Source of the DNA: JAIBDK01 sp965261915
Lineage (GTDB): Bacteria; Pseudomonadota; Gammaproteobacteria; Arenicellales; Poriferihabitantaceae
DNA: 64,000 nt
Assembly (NCBI GenBank): GCA_965261915.1
Contig: CBDHDW010000013.1
Span: forward strand, 2,232,001 to 2,296,000
Direction: 5' to 3'
This document shows, piece after piece, positions 26,440-35,380 of this stretch. A model generated the notes under the pieces. The model searched no databases and was not told where the DNA came from. It saw only the letters and a program-made list of their open reading frames with translations. Both the position numbers and the translations under genes were made by a program. Every line of letters begins with the position of its first letter. Positions within the stretch are counted from its first letter, which is position 1.

Positions 26440-27360
26440 ATGTCATTTAGCGACCGCGACGGAGTCATCTGGCAAGATGGTCAAATGGTTCCCTGGCGTG
26501 AAGCCCAGACCCATGTTTTAACGCATACCCTGCACTATGGTATGGGCGTTTTTGAAGGGGTGCGCGCTTATAAAGCCGAGAAAGGGACGGCCATCTTCAG
26601 GCTTAAAGAGCATACAAAGCGATTATTCCAATCGGCGCATATTCTGGGCATGAAAATTCCCTACGATCATGACACCGTTTCTCAGGCACAAATTGATTCG
26701 GTCAGGCAGAATAATCTGGAAGCGTGCTATGTTCGACCAATGGCGTTCTATGGTTCTGAGGGTATGGGCATTCGAGCCGACAACCTGAGTACGCATTTGA
26801 TCGTTGCAGCCTGGGAATGGGGATCTTACCTGGGCGAAGAAAACATGACCAAGGGTATTCGTATCCGCGTCTCTTCCTATACCAGACACCACGTAAACAT
26901 CAGCATGTGCCGAGCCAAGGCCAACGGTCATTATATTAATTCCATGCTTGCACTGCAGGAAGCCATTGATACGGGTTACGACGAAGCGCTGTTACTTGAT
27001 ACCAACGGTTTTGTTATGGAGGGCAGTGGTGAAAATCTGTTTATCATTCGCGATGGCGTGGTTTATACCCCGGATTTGACGTCGGCACTGGATGGTATAA
27101 CGCGCAACACCATTGTCAAAATTATCGAAGACGAAGGATTGAAGTTAGTTGAGAAGCGCATAACCCGTGATGAAATTTACATCTGTGACGAAGCATTTTT
27201 TACCGGTACTGCGGCTGAGGTTACCCCCATTCGAGAATTGGACAACCGGCAGATCGGTTCAGGTGCTCGTGGCCCCATAACGGAAACAATCCAGAGTCGT
27301 TTCTTTGATGCTGTACACGGTAGAATTCCGGAATACGAAGGATGGCTGACTTATGTCTGA
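26440..27360 (+). CDS. ilvE: Branched-chain amino acid aminotransferase
   Basis: PLP fold-IV transaminase for the last step of valine, leucine and isoleucine synthesis. The 306-residue protein opens SFSDRDGVIWQDGQMVPW, then HTLHYGMGVFEGVRAY, with the PLP lysine in CRAKANGHYINSMLA and the GSGENLFIIRDGVVYTPDL and DGITRNTIVKIIEDEG blocks. A strong ribosome site CAGGAG lies 9 bases before the ATG. The gene overlaps the zinc-finger gene by 8 bp, which suggests coupling. Confidence 0.96.
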   Translation: MSFSDRDGVIWQDGQMVPWREAQTHVLTHTLHYGMGVFEGVRAYKAEKGTAIFRLKEHTKRLFQSAHILGMKIPYDHDTVSQAQIDSVRQNNLEACYVRPMAFYGSEGMGIRADNLSTHLIVAAWEWGSYLGEENMTKGIRIRVSSYTRHHVNISMCRAKANGHYINSMLALQEAIDTGYDEALLLDTNGFVMEGSGENLFIIRDGVVYTPDLTSALDGITRNTIVKIIEDEGLKLVEKRITRDEIYICDEAFFTGTAAEVTPIRELDNRQIGSGARGPITETIQSRFFDAVHGRIPEYEGWLTYV

Positions 27361-27589
27361 TACAACAAAAACGACAATTCCCGAAGATCCAGATGCGGAT
27401 GTTCCCAATGCAAGCGAGTCGGTAACGGTAACGGCGGCAGATTTGCCGCTGCATTGTCCGATGCCCGGAAAAAGATTGTGGGACTCACACCCCAAAGTCT
27501 TTTTACCCATTGAAAACAGCGCTCAGGAAAAGTGCCCGTATTGCAGCACCGTATACACTTTGATCGGCCCTGTCGGCGCACATCACTAG
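27353..27589 (+). CDS. CHCC zinc-finger domain protein
   Basis: A 78-residue protein with a polar, acidic N-terminus followed by a zinc-finger of the zf-CHCC (PF10276) type: LPLHCPMP, SHPKVFLPI and CPYCSTVYTL, using Cys, His, Cys, Cys as ligands. Related domains occur in the mitochondrial complex I subunit NDUFS6 and in small bacterial proteins of unknown role. It overlaps ilvE by 8 bp and is commonly found between ilvE and waaF in gammaproteobacteria. Function here is unknown. Confidence 0.85.
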   Translation: MSDTTKTTIPEDPDADVPNASESVTVTAADLPLHCPMPGKRLWDSHPKVFLPIENSAQEKCPYCSTVYTLIGPVGAHH

Positions 27590-27686
27590 TTCGGCTATTG
27601 TGGGCATATCTGCCCGGCTTGTTCGTCCGGCGCTACCCTGTGGGGCGTTTTGAAGGCGAGCTACGATAACATCGAGTGCTAACGAC

Positions 27687-28709
27687 TTGCAGACCCAGAC
27701 CAGGCGCATCTTAGTTATCGGCCCTTCGTGGGTGGGTGACATGGTGATGGCACAGAGCCTTTTCAAAGCTATCAAGGCGAATACCCCTGCGAGCGAGATA
27801 CAGGTTTTGGCACCAGGCTGGAGCGAACCAGTTCTACGGCGAATGCCGGAAATAAGTGGCTCGCTGGTGATGCCTGTTGGACATGGATCATTGCGGCTGG
27901 GTACGCGTTGGAAACTTGCCAGGCAGATTTGTGCTTTGGAATTTGATCAGGCCATCGTTTTACCAGGCTCGCTAAAGTCCGCTTTGATTCCCTGGTTCGC
28001 CGGCGTGCCCAAGAGAACAGGCTTTGTTGGTGAACAGCGCTGGGGATTGCTGAATGACATACGAAAACTGGATTCCCACGAAATGCCATTGAACGTTGAG
28101 CGCTACGCGTCGCTGGCGTTAGCGAAAGAGGCTGCAGTTATGGATACCCCGCCGACTCCTCAACTGGTTGTAAGCCAGGGAGAACGACAGCAGGCGCTGG
28201 AAAAGTTCAGATTAAATCCAGACAAACCGGTTCTCGGGTTTTGCCCGGGCGCAGAGTACGGGCCGGCGAAACGCTGGCCAGCGCGACACTTTGCTGAAGT
28301 TGCGAAAACGAAACACGCTGAAGGTTGGCAGGTTTGGATATTTGGTTCGGCAAAAGATACCGAAGTTTCCCGGGAATTAAATCGACATGCAGACGGGATC
28401 TGCACGGACTTGTGCGGTGAAACCAATCTTGGAGAAGCAATTGACCTTATGTCGTGCAGCAATGCGGTGGTTTCCAATGATTCCGGGTTGATGCACATTG
28501 CCGCTGCAGTGGGTGTGCATGTTGTCGCATTGTATGGCTCTTCCAGCGATCAGTTTACGCCGCCGTTAACGGACAAATGTGATCGATTGAATTTAAATCT
28601 GGAATGCAGTCCGTGTTTTAAACGGGAATGTCCTCTTGTACATTTTAATTGCCTGGATTCACTGCCACCGAGCAGGGTGCTTGAAAAATTGGCGGCTTCC
28701 GGAATATAA
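27687..28709 (+). CDS. waaF: ADP-heptose:LPS heptosyltransferase II
   Basis: Glycosyltransferase family 9 enzyme that adds the second heptose to the inner core of lipopolysaccharide. The 340-residue protein begins with RRILVIGPSWVGDMVMAQSL, the GT9 opening that differs from WaaC. It contains FCPGAEYGPAKRWPARHF and the C-terminal SNDSGLMHIAAAVGVHVVALYG nucleotide-binding segment. The first start in frame is TTG at 27687; no ATG precedes the conserved opening. The region after it is rearranged: the next gene is split by an IS1634-like element. Confidence 0.93.
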   Translation: MQTQTRRILVIGPSWVGDMVMAQSLFKAIKANTPASEIQVLAPGWSEPVLRRMPEISGSLVMPVGHGSLRLGTRWKLARQICALEFDQAIVLPGSLKSALIPWFAGVPKRTGFVGEQRWGLLNDIRKLDSHEMPLNVERYASLALAKEAAVMDTPPTPQLVVSQGERQQALEKFRLNPDKPVLGFCPGAEYGPAKRWPARHFAEVAKTKHAEGWQVWIFGSAKDTEVSRELNRHADGICTDLCGETNLGEAIDLMSCSNAVVSNDSGLMHIAAAVGVHVVALYGSSSDQFTPPLTDKCDRLNLNLECSPCFKRECPLVHFNCLDSLPPSRVLEKLAASGI

Positions 28710-28901
28710 ACCCGGTTACGGTAACAGTTGCTTTTTTAGCACTACGTTAAAAGGGATAGCGAGTAGCCGTCATTATGTGTTCGCTGGTGCAATCAGGACA
28801 GCTATCTATTTTCGATTTATGAGCTTGTGTTTAATTGCTCCAGCAAAAAACCGTTGATTTCGAGCATCGTCAAAGCAGGCTTGCCATTTTTCTCGCAACT
28901 G

Positions 28902-28961
28902 AAGAAAGCCCCGGCGGTAATTGAGATTATCAATTTGCAACACGGCGATCCGCTCTACGCC
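28902..28961. repeat. Left copy of the 60-bp target duplication
   Basis: Sixty bases running from AAGAAAGCCCCGGCGG to CGCTCTACGCC recur identically at 30855-30914. The two copies flank the IS1634-like element directly. This is far longer than the few bases most IS elements duplicate, but variable long duplications are known for IS1634 and IS1549. It carries part of the split gene (KKAPAVIEIINLQHGDPLYA). Confidence 0.92.
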
Positions 28962-30854
28962 CCTGACTTCGACGGTCCACCCCACGCAGATCGCCCACAG
29001 CCCAATAAACACGCGGGGGTGGTAGAGAAACTGGTTTGTAGTGCCTATCTTAATATTTGTGTTGATTTCGGCAATAGCACAGTGTAAACTCACCCCATGT
29101 TCGTTCGCGTTAAATCGACACCCAATAGCCCAAGACAATCGGTTCAGATTGTTTCATCCGTGCGCGTCGGCGATAAGGTCAAGCAAAAGATTGTGCGTTA
29201 TGTCGGCATTGCCATGGATGACGAGGAGTTGGCGCAGTTGAAGGCTTTGGCCGAGGTTGTCAAGGCGAAGATTGAAGCCCAGCATCAGCCCAGCCTGTTT
29301 CCGCCTGAGACGGTCGCCAAACAGATGCTTGAGGCGAAAGCAGCAAAAGCTCAATCGTCCAAAGCCACCTTGAATGTTGACCTGAGGCAGATGGTGGAAG
29401 AACAACGGGTGGTGCTGGGCATTCATGAGGTGTATGGCGCGGTCTATCGCCAGTTGTCGTTCGATACCCTGTTGCCGCAAAAGAAGTATCGTGCCTCCAC
29501 AGAAGCCCTGTTCCATTGTGTGATGGCACGCATTGCCAACCCTAAAAGTAAGCGTGGCAGTGTGCAGCAGCTGGAGCAGGACTTTGGCGTTTCTTTGTTC
29601 TTAGAGAAAGTTTATCGGATGATGGATCAGCTGGACGATAACACCATCAGTCGGCTACAAGCGATGACCTGTGAAGGCACGCGATCCTTGTTACCTGGTG
29701 CGTTGGATGTGTTGTTTTTTGACTGTACGACACTGTATTTTGAGTCTTTCAAGGAAGATGAGTTAAAACAAAATGGCTACAGCAAGGACTGTAAATTCAA
29801 TCAGCCGCAAGTATTGCTGGCTTTGCTGGTCACCCATGAAGGCCTGCCGGTCGGCTACGAAGTGTTCCCCGGTGCTACTTTCGAGGGCCATAGCCTGATC
29901 AGCGTTTTGAAGACGATGCAGGCGCGCTATGATGTCCGGAAAATGATCTTTGTCGCTGATAGGGGCATGCTGAATGAAGACAATCTAAGCGCCCTGGATG
30001 AGGCAGGTGCTTATTACATTGTCGGGGCGAAACTAAAACAATTGCCAAGTGCGCTACAAACCAGGGTATTGGATAAGTCGGCTTATCAGCCGCTTGGCAA
30101 AGACGGATCAAGCGCAGCCGAGCTGACGCATAAGAAGAGACGGCTCATTGTCTCACATTGTCCAAAGCGTGCGGATAAAGATCAACATGACCGACAAAAG
30201 GCAGTCGATCGGCTCATCAAGAAAATAGGCAAAAGCCAGAATCCCAAGGACTTATTAAATAACTACGGCTATAAAAAATTTCTGATTATCAAGGGAAAAA
30301 CCAGCTTAAGCATCAACCAGGATAAAATTGATGCCGAAAGCCGCTGGGACGGCTTGCATGGGGTGATTACCAATTTGCCCGATACGCCGCACCAGGAAGT
30401 GCTATCACACTATCGCGGCTTATGGCAGGTTGAGGAGAGTTTTCGCATCACTAAACATGACTTAAAAGTACGCCCTATCTACCACTGGACACCCTCAAGA
30501 GTGCGCGCCCACATTGCCATTTCGTTCATGGCTTTCGCCTGCATCAGACAGCTAATGTATCGAATCAAGCTACAACACAAAGCCTTATCCCCTGCTGTTA
30601 TCCGTAATGCCTTGATTCATGTGCAACACAGCGTGTTCAAACACAAGCGCACCAAACAGCGTTATGTCATGCCTTCTCAAATCAATCCAGAAGCAAAAAA
30701 AATCTATGCTGTGATGGGATTAAAAGCGACCACCACAGCTTACCCACTGTACTGATTGATATAATTCTTAAATATCTGGGCATTTGTAGTGCCTAGATAT
30801 TTTTGTGTTTCTTTATAAATCAATGACTTATGAGGGTTGACCGTCGAAGTCAGG
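28962..30854 (+). mobile_element. IS1634/IS1549-family insertion sequence, intact
   Basis: A 1893-bp element with inverted ends CCTGACTTCGACGGTC at 28962 and the same sequence reversed ending at 30854, extending imperfectly to about 21 bp. It encodes one full-length transposase at 29097-30755 and is flanked by an exact 60-bp direct repeat of the target. Both ends and the enzyme look complete, so it may still be mobile. It sits inside a gene between waaF and rnpB. The family call rests on the transposase and on the long target duplication. Confidence 0.9.
29097..30755 (+). CDS. IS1634-family transposase
   Basis: A 552-residue DDE transposase. It opens MFVRVKSTPNSPRQSVQIVS and contains the first acidic block VLFFDCTTLYFESF, the second FVADRGMLNEDNL, and the third YRGLWQVEESFRITKHDLKV with the RPIYHW and RVRAHIAISFMAF region that follows it in this family. 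Full length for the family. There is no frameshift. It lies within 28962-30854 and starts 135 bp inside the left end. Confidence 0.93.
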   Translation: MFVRVKSTPNSPRQSVQIVSSVRVGDKVKQKIVRYVGIAMDDEELAQLKALAEVVKAKIEAQHQPSLFPPETVAKQMLEAKAAKAQSSKATLNVDLRQMVEEQRVVLGIHEVYGAVYRQLSFDTLLPQKKYRASTEALFHCVMARIANPKSKRGSVQQLEQDFGVSLFLEKVYRMMDQLDDNTISRLQAMTCEGTRSLLPGALDVLFFDCTTLYFESFKEDELKQNGYSKDCKFNQPQVLLALLVTHEGLPVGYEVFPGATFEGHSLISVLKTMQARYDVRKMIFVADRGMLNEDNLSALDEAGAYYIVGAKLKQLPSALQTRVLDKSAYQPLGKDGSSAAELTHKKRRLIVSHCPKRADKDQHDRQKAVDRLIKKIGKSQNPKDLLNNYGYKKFLIIKGKTSLSINQDKIDAESRWDGLHGVITNLPDTPHQEVLSHYRGLWQVEESFRITKHDLKVRPIYHWTPSRVRAHIAISFMAFACIRQLMYRIKLQHKALSPAVIRNALIHVQHSVFKHKRTKQRYVMPSQINPEAKKIYAVMGLKATTTAYPLY

Positions 30855-30914
30855 AAGAAAGCCCCGGCGGTAATTGAGATTATCAATTTGCAACACGGCG
30901 ATCCGCTCTACGCC
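30855..30914. repeat. Right copy of the 60-bp target duplication
   Basis: Identical to 28902-28961 over all 60 bases, starting AAGAAAGCCCC directly after the right inverted repeat of the insertion sequence and ending CTACGCC. It continues into the 3' half of the split gene. Confidence 0.92.
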
Positions 30915-31203
30915 AAAATAGATTACCGTATGTTTCTCGATATGCTGCGCAGCGAGATGAGCCACACCGCCAGATTACCGAATTTGCCTGTTCTCATCTC
31001 GGGCGTATCACAAGGCGAGCGCTGGCGATTGAAGCCACATGTGGAAAACACGCTGTACGGTCATTTTCCCGGAAGTTATACATTGGGGGCGATGCTTGCG
31101 GTGATTTGCAACGATGACGAGGGTGAAATAAATTCTAAGCTGGATGACAGCAACAACAATTATCCATTCCTGAAAGACTGTGCGAGTGATCTAGGGCAAA
31201 AAA

Positions 31204-31553
31204 GTGGAGTTGGCCGATAAGCCGGGTTCTGTCAAGAGCAGTTATTCATCTGGGTCGTTTGTCACCAAACGCCTCAAGCAACCTACCCGGATTCAGCGCG
31301 GGCCGCGCCAAAGAATCTCTATTTGGTCTTGCTCCAGGTGGGGTTTACCATGCCGTGACTGTTACCAGCCCCGCGGTGCGCTCTTACCGCACCATTTCAC
31401 CCTTACCTTCTTTCGAAGGCGGTATATTTTCTGTTGCACTGGCCGTCGGCTCGCGCCGCCCAGGTGTTACCTGGCACCTTGCCCTGTGGAGCCCGGACTT
31501 TCCTCGATAACCCACTAAAGATTAGCGGTCACCGCAACTGCCTGGCCAACTCC
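31204..31553 (-). ncRNA. rnpB: RNase P RNA, bacterial type A
   Basis: Catalytic RNA that trims the 5' leader of pre-tRNAs. Read on the minus strand it has the universal GAGGAAAGTCCGGGCTCC at about 31507-31490, the GGTAAGGGTGAAA and GCGGTAAGAGCGCACCGCG regions, CTGGTAACAGTC, GGTAGGTTGCTTGAGGCGTT and the 3' block GACAGAACCCGGCTTATCGG. The 5' and 3' ends pair (GAGTTGGCC with GGCCAACTC), fixing the limits to a few bases. It lies 58 bp downstream of rsmI on the same strand. A run of T follows its 3' end. Confidence 0.95.
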
Positions 31554-31611
31554 GGGGTCGAGACTAATAGAAATACTTTATAAACTCAATGTACATTTCA
31601 CCCGAAAAAGA

Positions 31612-32454
31612 TCAGGTTTTGCGTGAATCAAGCAAATGCTGATACAAATCATTTTTACTAACCGAAAATGTTTCAGCTGCAATGCGGCAGGCGGTTTTCA
31701 TTGGCATCGCGGATTGAAGCCTGGATGCTAGTGTGCTGGCTTCCTGCCAGTTTTTGTTGCCGCTTTGATTGCCGGCGACAATGACGACAAACTCTCCTTT
31801 TCGGTTAATATCGTCACTTCCAATTTCCATTGTGAGCGCCTCGAGGGACCCGGAATAAAAGGTTTCAAATTTTTTTGTCAGCTCTCGCGCGATTGTCGCA
31901 TTTCGATCTGCGCCAAATATGCTCGCCATATCGGAAATGGATTCGGCGATACGATGGCTGGATTCGTAGAATACGATGCTGCGTTTTTCGCAAATCAGCT
32001 CGGTTAGTTTTTCGCGTCTTGCCGTTTGTTTAGCCGGCAAAAAACCTTCGAAGCAAAATCGGTTTGTGGCCTGGCCAGACGCTGAAAGTGCGGCGATCAA
32101 GGCGCTGGCACCGGGAATGGGCGTAACACGAATACCGTTGCTTCGCGCATCATGAACCAATCGATAACCCGGGTCGCTGATCAGCGGTGTACCCGCATCA
32201 CTGATTAATGCCATGTCTTCGCCATTGCGCAATTCTGAAATCAGCGTTGATATAAGCCCCTGATCACTGTGTTCATGATAGGCGCGTGTTCGTGTGCTGA
32301 TACCATAGTGTCCTAACAATTTGGCGGCGTGGCGGGTGTCTTCAGCCAGAATTAATCCGACTTCCGACAAAATATCAACCGCACGATGGCTCATGTCGGC
32401 GAGATTGCCGATGGGTGTTGCGACGATATAAAGCGCACCTGTTTTGCTGCTCAT
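31612..32454 (-). CDS. rsmI: 16S rRNA (cytidine-1402 2'-O)-methyltransferase
   Basis: Tetrapyrrole-methylase-fold enzyme that methylates the ribose of C1402 of 16S rRNA in the decoding centre. The 280-residue protein has LYIVATPIGNLADMSHRAVD, the LILAEDTRHAAKLL block, ALISDAGTPLISDPGYRLV, PGASALIAALSASG and FYESSHRIAESI, all diagnostic of RsmI. It is divergent from lpoA with 54 bp between starts, the usual arrangement. Confidence 0.96.
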   Translation of the reverse strand: MSSKTGALYIVATPIGNLADMSHRAVDILSEVGLILAEDTRHAAKLLGHYGISTRTRAYHEHSDQGLISTLISELRNGEDMALISDAGTPLISDPGYRLVHDARSNGIRVTPIPGASALIAALSASGQATNRFCFEGFLPAKQTARREKLTELICEKRSIVFYESSHRIAESISDMASIFGADRNATIARELTKKFETFYSGSLEALTMEIGSDDINRKGEFVVIVAGNQSGNKNWQEASTLASRLQSAMPMKTACRIAAETFSVSKNDLYQHLLDSRKT

Positions 32455-32508
32455 TCGCGGGTTATACTTTGCCTTTGTTAAAAATAATATTTCGGGGAAT
32501 TCTATAAC

Positions 32509-34761
32509 ATGTTCGAACCTAAACTGCGTTCGGTACGATTAAGGTGTGCATTTAAGCACGCTCTGCTCTCGAGCACCGTTACGCTATTCCTGTATGGATG
32601 TTCCTCGACACAGGAAACCCTGCCAACCGAACCGGTGGTTATGGAGGATTTGGTGACTGAGCCCGTGGTAGAGGTCGCCGAGCCGATTGACGAAGAAGCG
32701 GTGGTGACCGGGCTTGCGGAGGAGCCTGAAATTGTTGTGCTTGATGATCCATGGGAACTCGTACAACAGGCCAATAGCGCGCCTGCTTACGAAGTTCCGG
32801 GTTTGTTGATTCGGGCAATTAATGAATTTCTCGATCGGGGGCAGATTTCAACGGCGCAATTATTAGCCGAGCAACTCCAGACCTACCCGGTAACGCCGGA
32901 TGAACGGTTGTCAATGAATTTGATTCGTGCACGAATTTCCGCGCAAACAGGAAACCCGGATGTTGCTCTGGACATTGTGAATACGCTGAATCTCGATCTC
33001 ATTCGCGACCCCCAGATTACCAGCCAAATCCTCGTTGTTAGATCCGAAGCTGAAACCGCACTCGGCAGAAATGTTGATGCAACCTCGACCTTGCTCGATT
33101 TGGATGCGTATCTGGATGATCGGGATCAAATTCAAAATCAGCTAACGATTGTGCGTCAGCTGCAAACCATGGATGCGCTGGAGTTATCGCTGTTACGCGA
33201 GAAATCGCTTAATCCCAATCTGCAGAGCTGGATCGCATTAGCAGATATTATGGGGGTGAGTGATTCCAGTTCGATATCTGCGGATTTGATCATTTGGCAG
33301 AATCTCTTTCCTACCCATCCGCTGCACAAAGAAGTGCTGGATCAGATGCTTGGTGTTACCCAGCAGACCCATTACCGACAGGTCGCTTTATTGCTGCCGC
33401 TGACCTCAGCTTACGGCAGTGCGGCCAAGGCGTTTTATGATGGCTTTCAGGAAGCACATTTACGAGATCCGCGTTTTCAGCGTCCGGATGTGGTGCTCTA
33501 CGATATTGGTGAAGAGGCAGATTTAAGCTCACTGTATTACCGTGCAGCAATCAATGATGGTGCGGATTTTGTCGTCGGGCCGTTGGGACGAAAAGCCGTG
33601 GAAAGCCTGTTTGAAAACGGGGTTTCAGAGACCGATACTCTGGTCATCGCCAGTATCCCCGATGCGAATAATGCTGAAAACCTGTACGGTATCAGCTTAT
33701 CCCCGGAAGCCGAGGCTCGGCAGATTGCTGACAAGGCGTGGGCAGATGGTCATCGTCAGGCAACCGTTTTTCGGATTGATAGTCCGTGGGGACAGCGTGT
33801 CGCACTTGCGTTTGTTGAGCAATGGCAAAGTCTCGGCGGGGTAATCGTCAAGAATGCCGGATTCGACAAGTCCAGCGCCGACTACTCAAAGGTGATACAA
33901 AAGTTTCTTGGTCTTGATAAAAGTATTGCGCGTTCGAGGCTGATTCAGGCCAAGGCAGGTACAAAACTAAAGTTCACGCCGCGGCGTAACGAAGATATGG
34001 ATTTCCTTTTTCTCGCTGGAAGTTCGGATCAGGCACGTCTGGTTGTTCCTCAGCTGCGGTTTTTCCAGGCGCACGATTTGCCAATTTATGCGACTTCGTA
34101 TGCCTACAGCGGCAAGCCTGAACCGGGGGTAGATGCGGATCTGGACGGTGTGAAGTTTGGTGAGATGAAGTGGATGCTGGACGGTGTCGAACTTTACCGT
34201 CGAGAAGCGGCCCGGGAAGCGGCTAGAAAAGCCGCTGAAAAAGCAGAAAAGGAAGCCGCTGTCGAGCTAGCTGCATCAGCGCAAGGTGAAACAGAATTTG
34301 CTGAAGCGCAGGCGGAAGCTGCGGAATCAGCAGAAACTGTCGGCGATTCATTTGACGAAGCATCAGTCATGGAAGAAGCGCTAGATGAACAAGGTTCATC
34401 CGAAGAAGTGCTGCTGGAGTTATCCGAAATGGATGATGACTTGTTAGAAGCTTCAGAATTATCCGCAGCTGAATTGGCGGAACAGCCGTATCAGCGGCCT
34501 TATCTCGGCAGTTCGCTAGACCGGCTGTATGCGCTGGGAATTCAGAGCTACGAAATTCTGCCGCGCTTACAGGGTCTGCGGAGCAGCAGCTGGCAGCAAT
34601 TCAACGGTAGCGCGATGACCATCAGTGTCGATGAAACCGGTGCCGTTGTTCAGCAACCGATCTGGACCGAGTTTCGGGGCGGCTTACCCACAGCAACTAC
34701 GCCTTATCAATCGGAACTGGAGGAATTTGTTGAAGAAGAGCGGATCGAGGTTTCGGAATAG
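32509..34761 (+). CDS. lpoA: Penicillin-binding protein 1A activator LpoA, with acidic insert
   Basis: Outer-membrane lipoprotein that stimulates PBP1A. The signal ends in the lipobox-like FLYGCSS. An acidic, proline-rich linker precedes the TPR-like N-domain, and a periplasmic-binding-protein-like C-domain follows (ALLLPLTSAYGSAAKAFYDG, VVGPLGRKAVESL). The 750-residue length exceeds the usual 600 or so. One reason is a low-complexity insert of about 90 residues at roughly 563-655, rich in Ala and Glu, placed inside the C-domain between GVKFGEMKWML and PYLGSSLDRLYALG. The neighbours rsmI and yraN confirm identity. Confidence 0.92.
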   Translation: MFEPKLRSVRLRCAFKHALLSSTVTLFLYGCSSTQETLPTEPVVMEDLVTEPVVEVAEPIDEEAVVTGLAEEPEIVVLDDPWELVQQANSAPAYEVPGLLIRAINEFLDRGQISTAQLLAEQLQTYPVTPDERLSMNLIRARISAQTGNPDVALDIVNTLNLDLIRDPQITSQILVVRSEAETALGRNVDATSTLLDLDAYLDDRDQIQNQLTIVRQLQTMDALELSLLREKSLNPNLQSWIALADIMGVSDSSSISADLIIWQNLFPTHPLHKEVLDQMLGVTQQTHYRQVALLLPLTSAYGSAAKAFYDGFQEAHLRDPRFQRPDVVLYDIGEEADLSSLYYRAAINDGADFVVGPLGRKAVESLFENGVSETDTLVIASIPDANNAENLYGISLSPEAEARQIADKAWADGHRQATVFRIDSPWGQRVALAFVEQWQSLGGVIVKNAGFDKSSADYSKVIQKFLGLDKSIARSRLIQAKAGTKLKFTPRRNEDMDFLFLAGSSDQARLVVPQLRFFQAHDLPIYATSYAYSGKPEPGVDADLDGVKFGEMKWMLDGVELYRREAAREAARKAAEKAEKEAAVELAASAQGETEFAEAQAEAAESAETVGDSFDEASVMEEALDEQGSSEEVLLELSEMDDDLLEASELSAAELAEQPYQRPYLGSSLDRLYALGIQSYEILPRLQGLRSSSWQQFNGSAMTISVDETGAVVQQPIWTEFRGGLPTATTPYQSELEEFVEEERIEVSE

Positions 34762-34788
34762 CCTTCAAGATAGTTTTGGAGACCATCG

Positions 34789-35160
34789 ATGGTGTTGAAG
34801 AAACCGCCTCACTTGCAAGCAGGAGCATCCGCAGAGTCCCGCGCGGAATCCTTTTTACGGGATCAGGGGCTGCAGTTGATAGAGCGCAATTTCAGATGTC
34901 GTTCTGGAGAAATCGACTTGGTCATGCTCGATCGGGACTGTCTGGTTTTCGTAGAAGTTCGATATAGAAAAAACGCAAATTATGGCGGCGCACTGGAAAG
35001 TATAACCGCTGCCAAGCAGGACAAAATTAGACGTACAGCGGAATGGTTTTTACAGACTAACGTAAACCTGCCTTATCAAGGTTGCCGGTTTGACGTCATT
35101 GCTGCCAGCGGTACTGGCGAAGGTTATGAGATGCAATGGATCGTCGATGCGTTTCAATAA
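34789..35160 (+). CDS. yraN: YraN family endonuclease-fold protein (UPF0102)
   Basis: A 123-residue protein of the UPF0102 family, which has a restriction-endonuclease-like fold. Conserved blocks are GASAESRAESFLRDQGLQLI, the RNFRCRSGEIDLVM active-site-like block with Glu and Asp, and VFVEVRYRKNANYGGALES. The biological role is uncertain; it is often linked to DNA processing. It follows lpoA by 27 bp. In relatives diaA/gmhA follows; that gene is absent here. Confidence 0.93.
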   Translation: MVLKKPPHLQAGASAESRAESFLRDQGLQLIERNFRCRSGEIDLVMLDRDCLVFVEVRYRKNANYGGALESITAAKQDKIRRTAEWFLQTNVNLPYQGCRFDVIAASGTGEGYEMQWIVDAFQ

Positions 35161-35380
35161 TTTACCCCGCTGCCCGCTGAAGTGTTGCGTACACGCGGTC
35201 GTATTTGTTGCTCTTAACATTTGGGCTCCACTGTTTGCTAGTGATCAACCAGCAAATTCAACCAGACGTCAATTTTGTTTCTTCGAGAGCTGAATTATGA
35301 GCAACGATTCATCAAATTCGCGGTATACTTCGGCACCAGAACGGTTACTCACCTGCTCAATTTCAACAGGAGATTTGAAT

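Larger units (their letters stand above)
28771..31220 (+). pseudogene. Unrecognised gene split by the IS1634-like element
   Basis: The two ends are at 28771-28961 and 30855-31220. Joining them across one copy of the 60-bp duplication gives one frame reading LISSIVKAGLPFFSQLKKAP, then AVIEIINLQHGDPLYAKIDY and RMFLDMLRSEMSHTARLPNL. The protein would run on through GERWRLKPHVENTLYGHFPG and end within rnpB, so its 3' end is probably lost as well. I do not recognise the family. It follows waaF, so an envelope or LPS role is possible but unproven. The gene is interrupted and probably inactive. Confidence 0.55.

Noticed and set aside
35161..35380. Possible diaA/gmhA remnant between yraN and dolP
   Set aside because: The usual neighbour is missing, but translations of this 220-bp gap show no recognisable piece of it, and the long frame from 35297 lacks a ribosome site.
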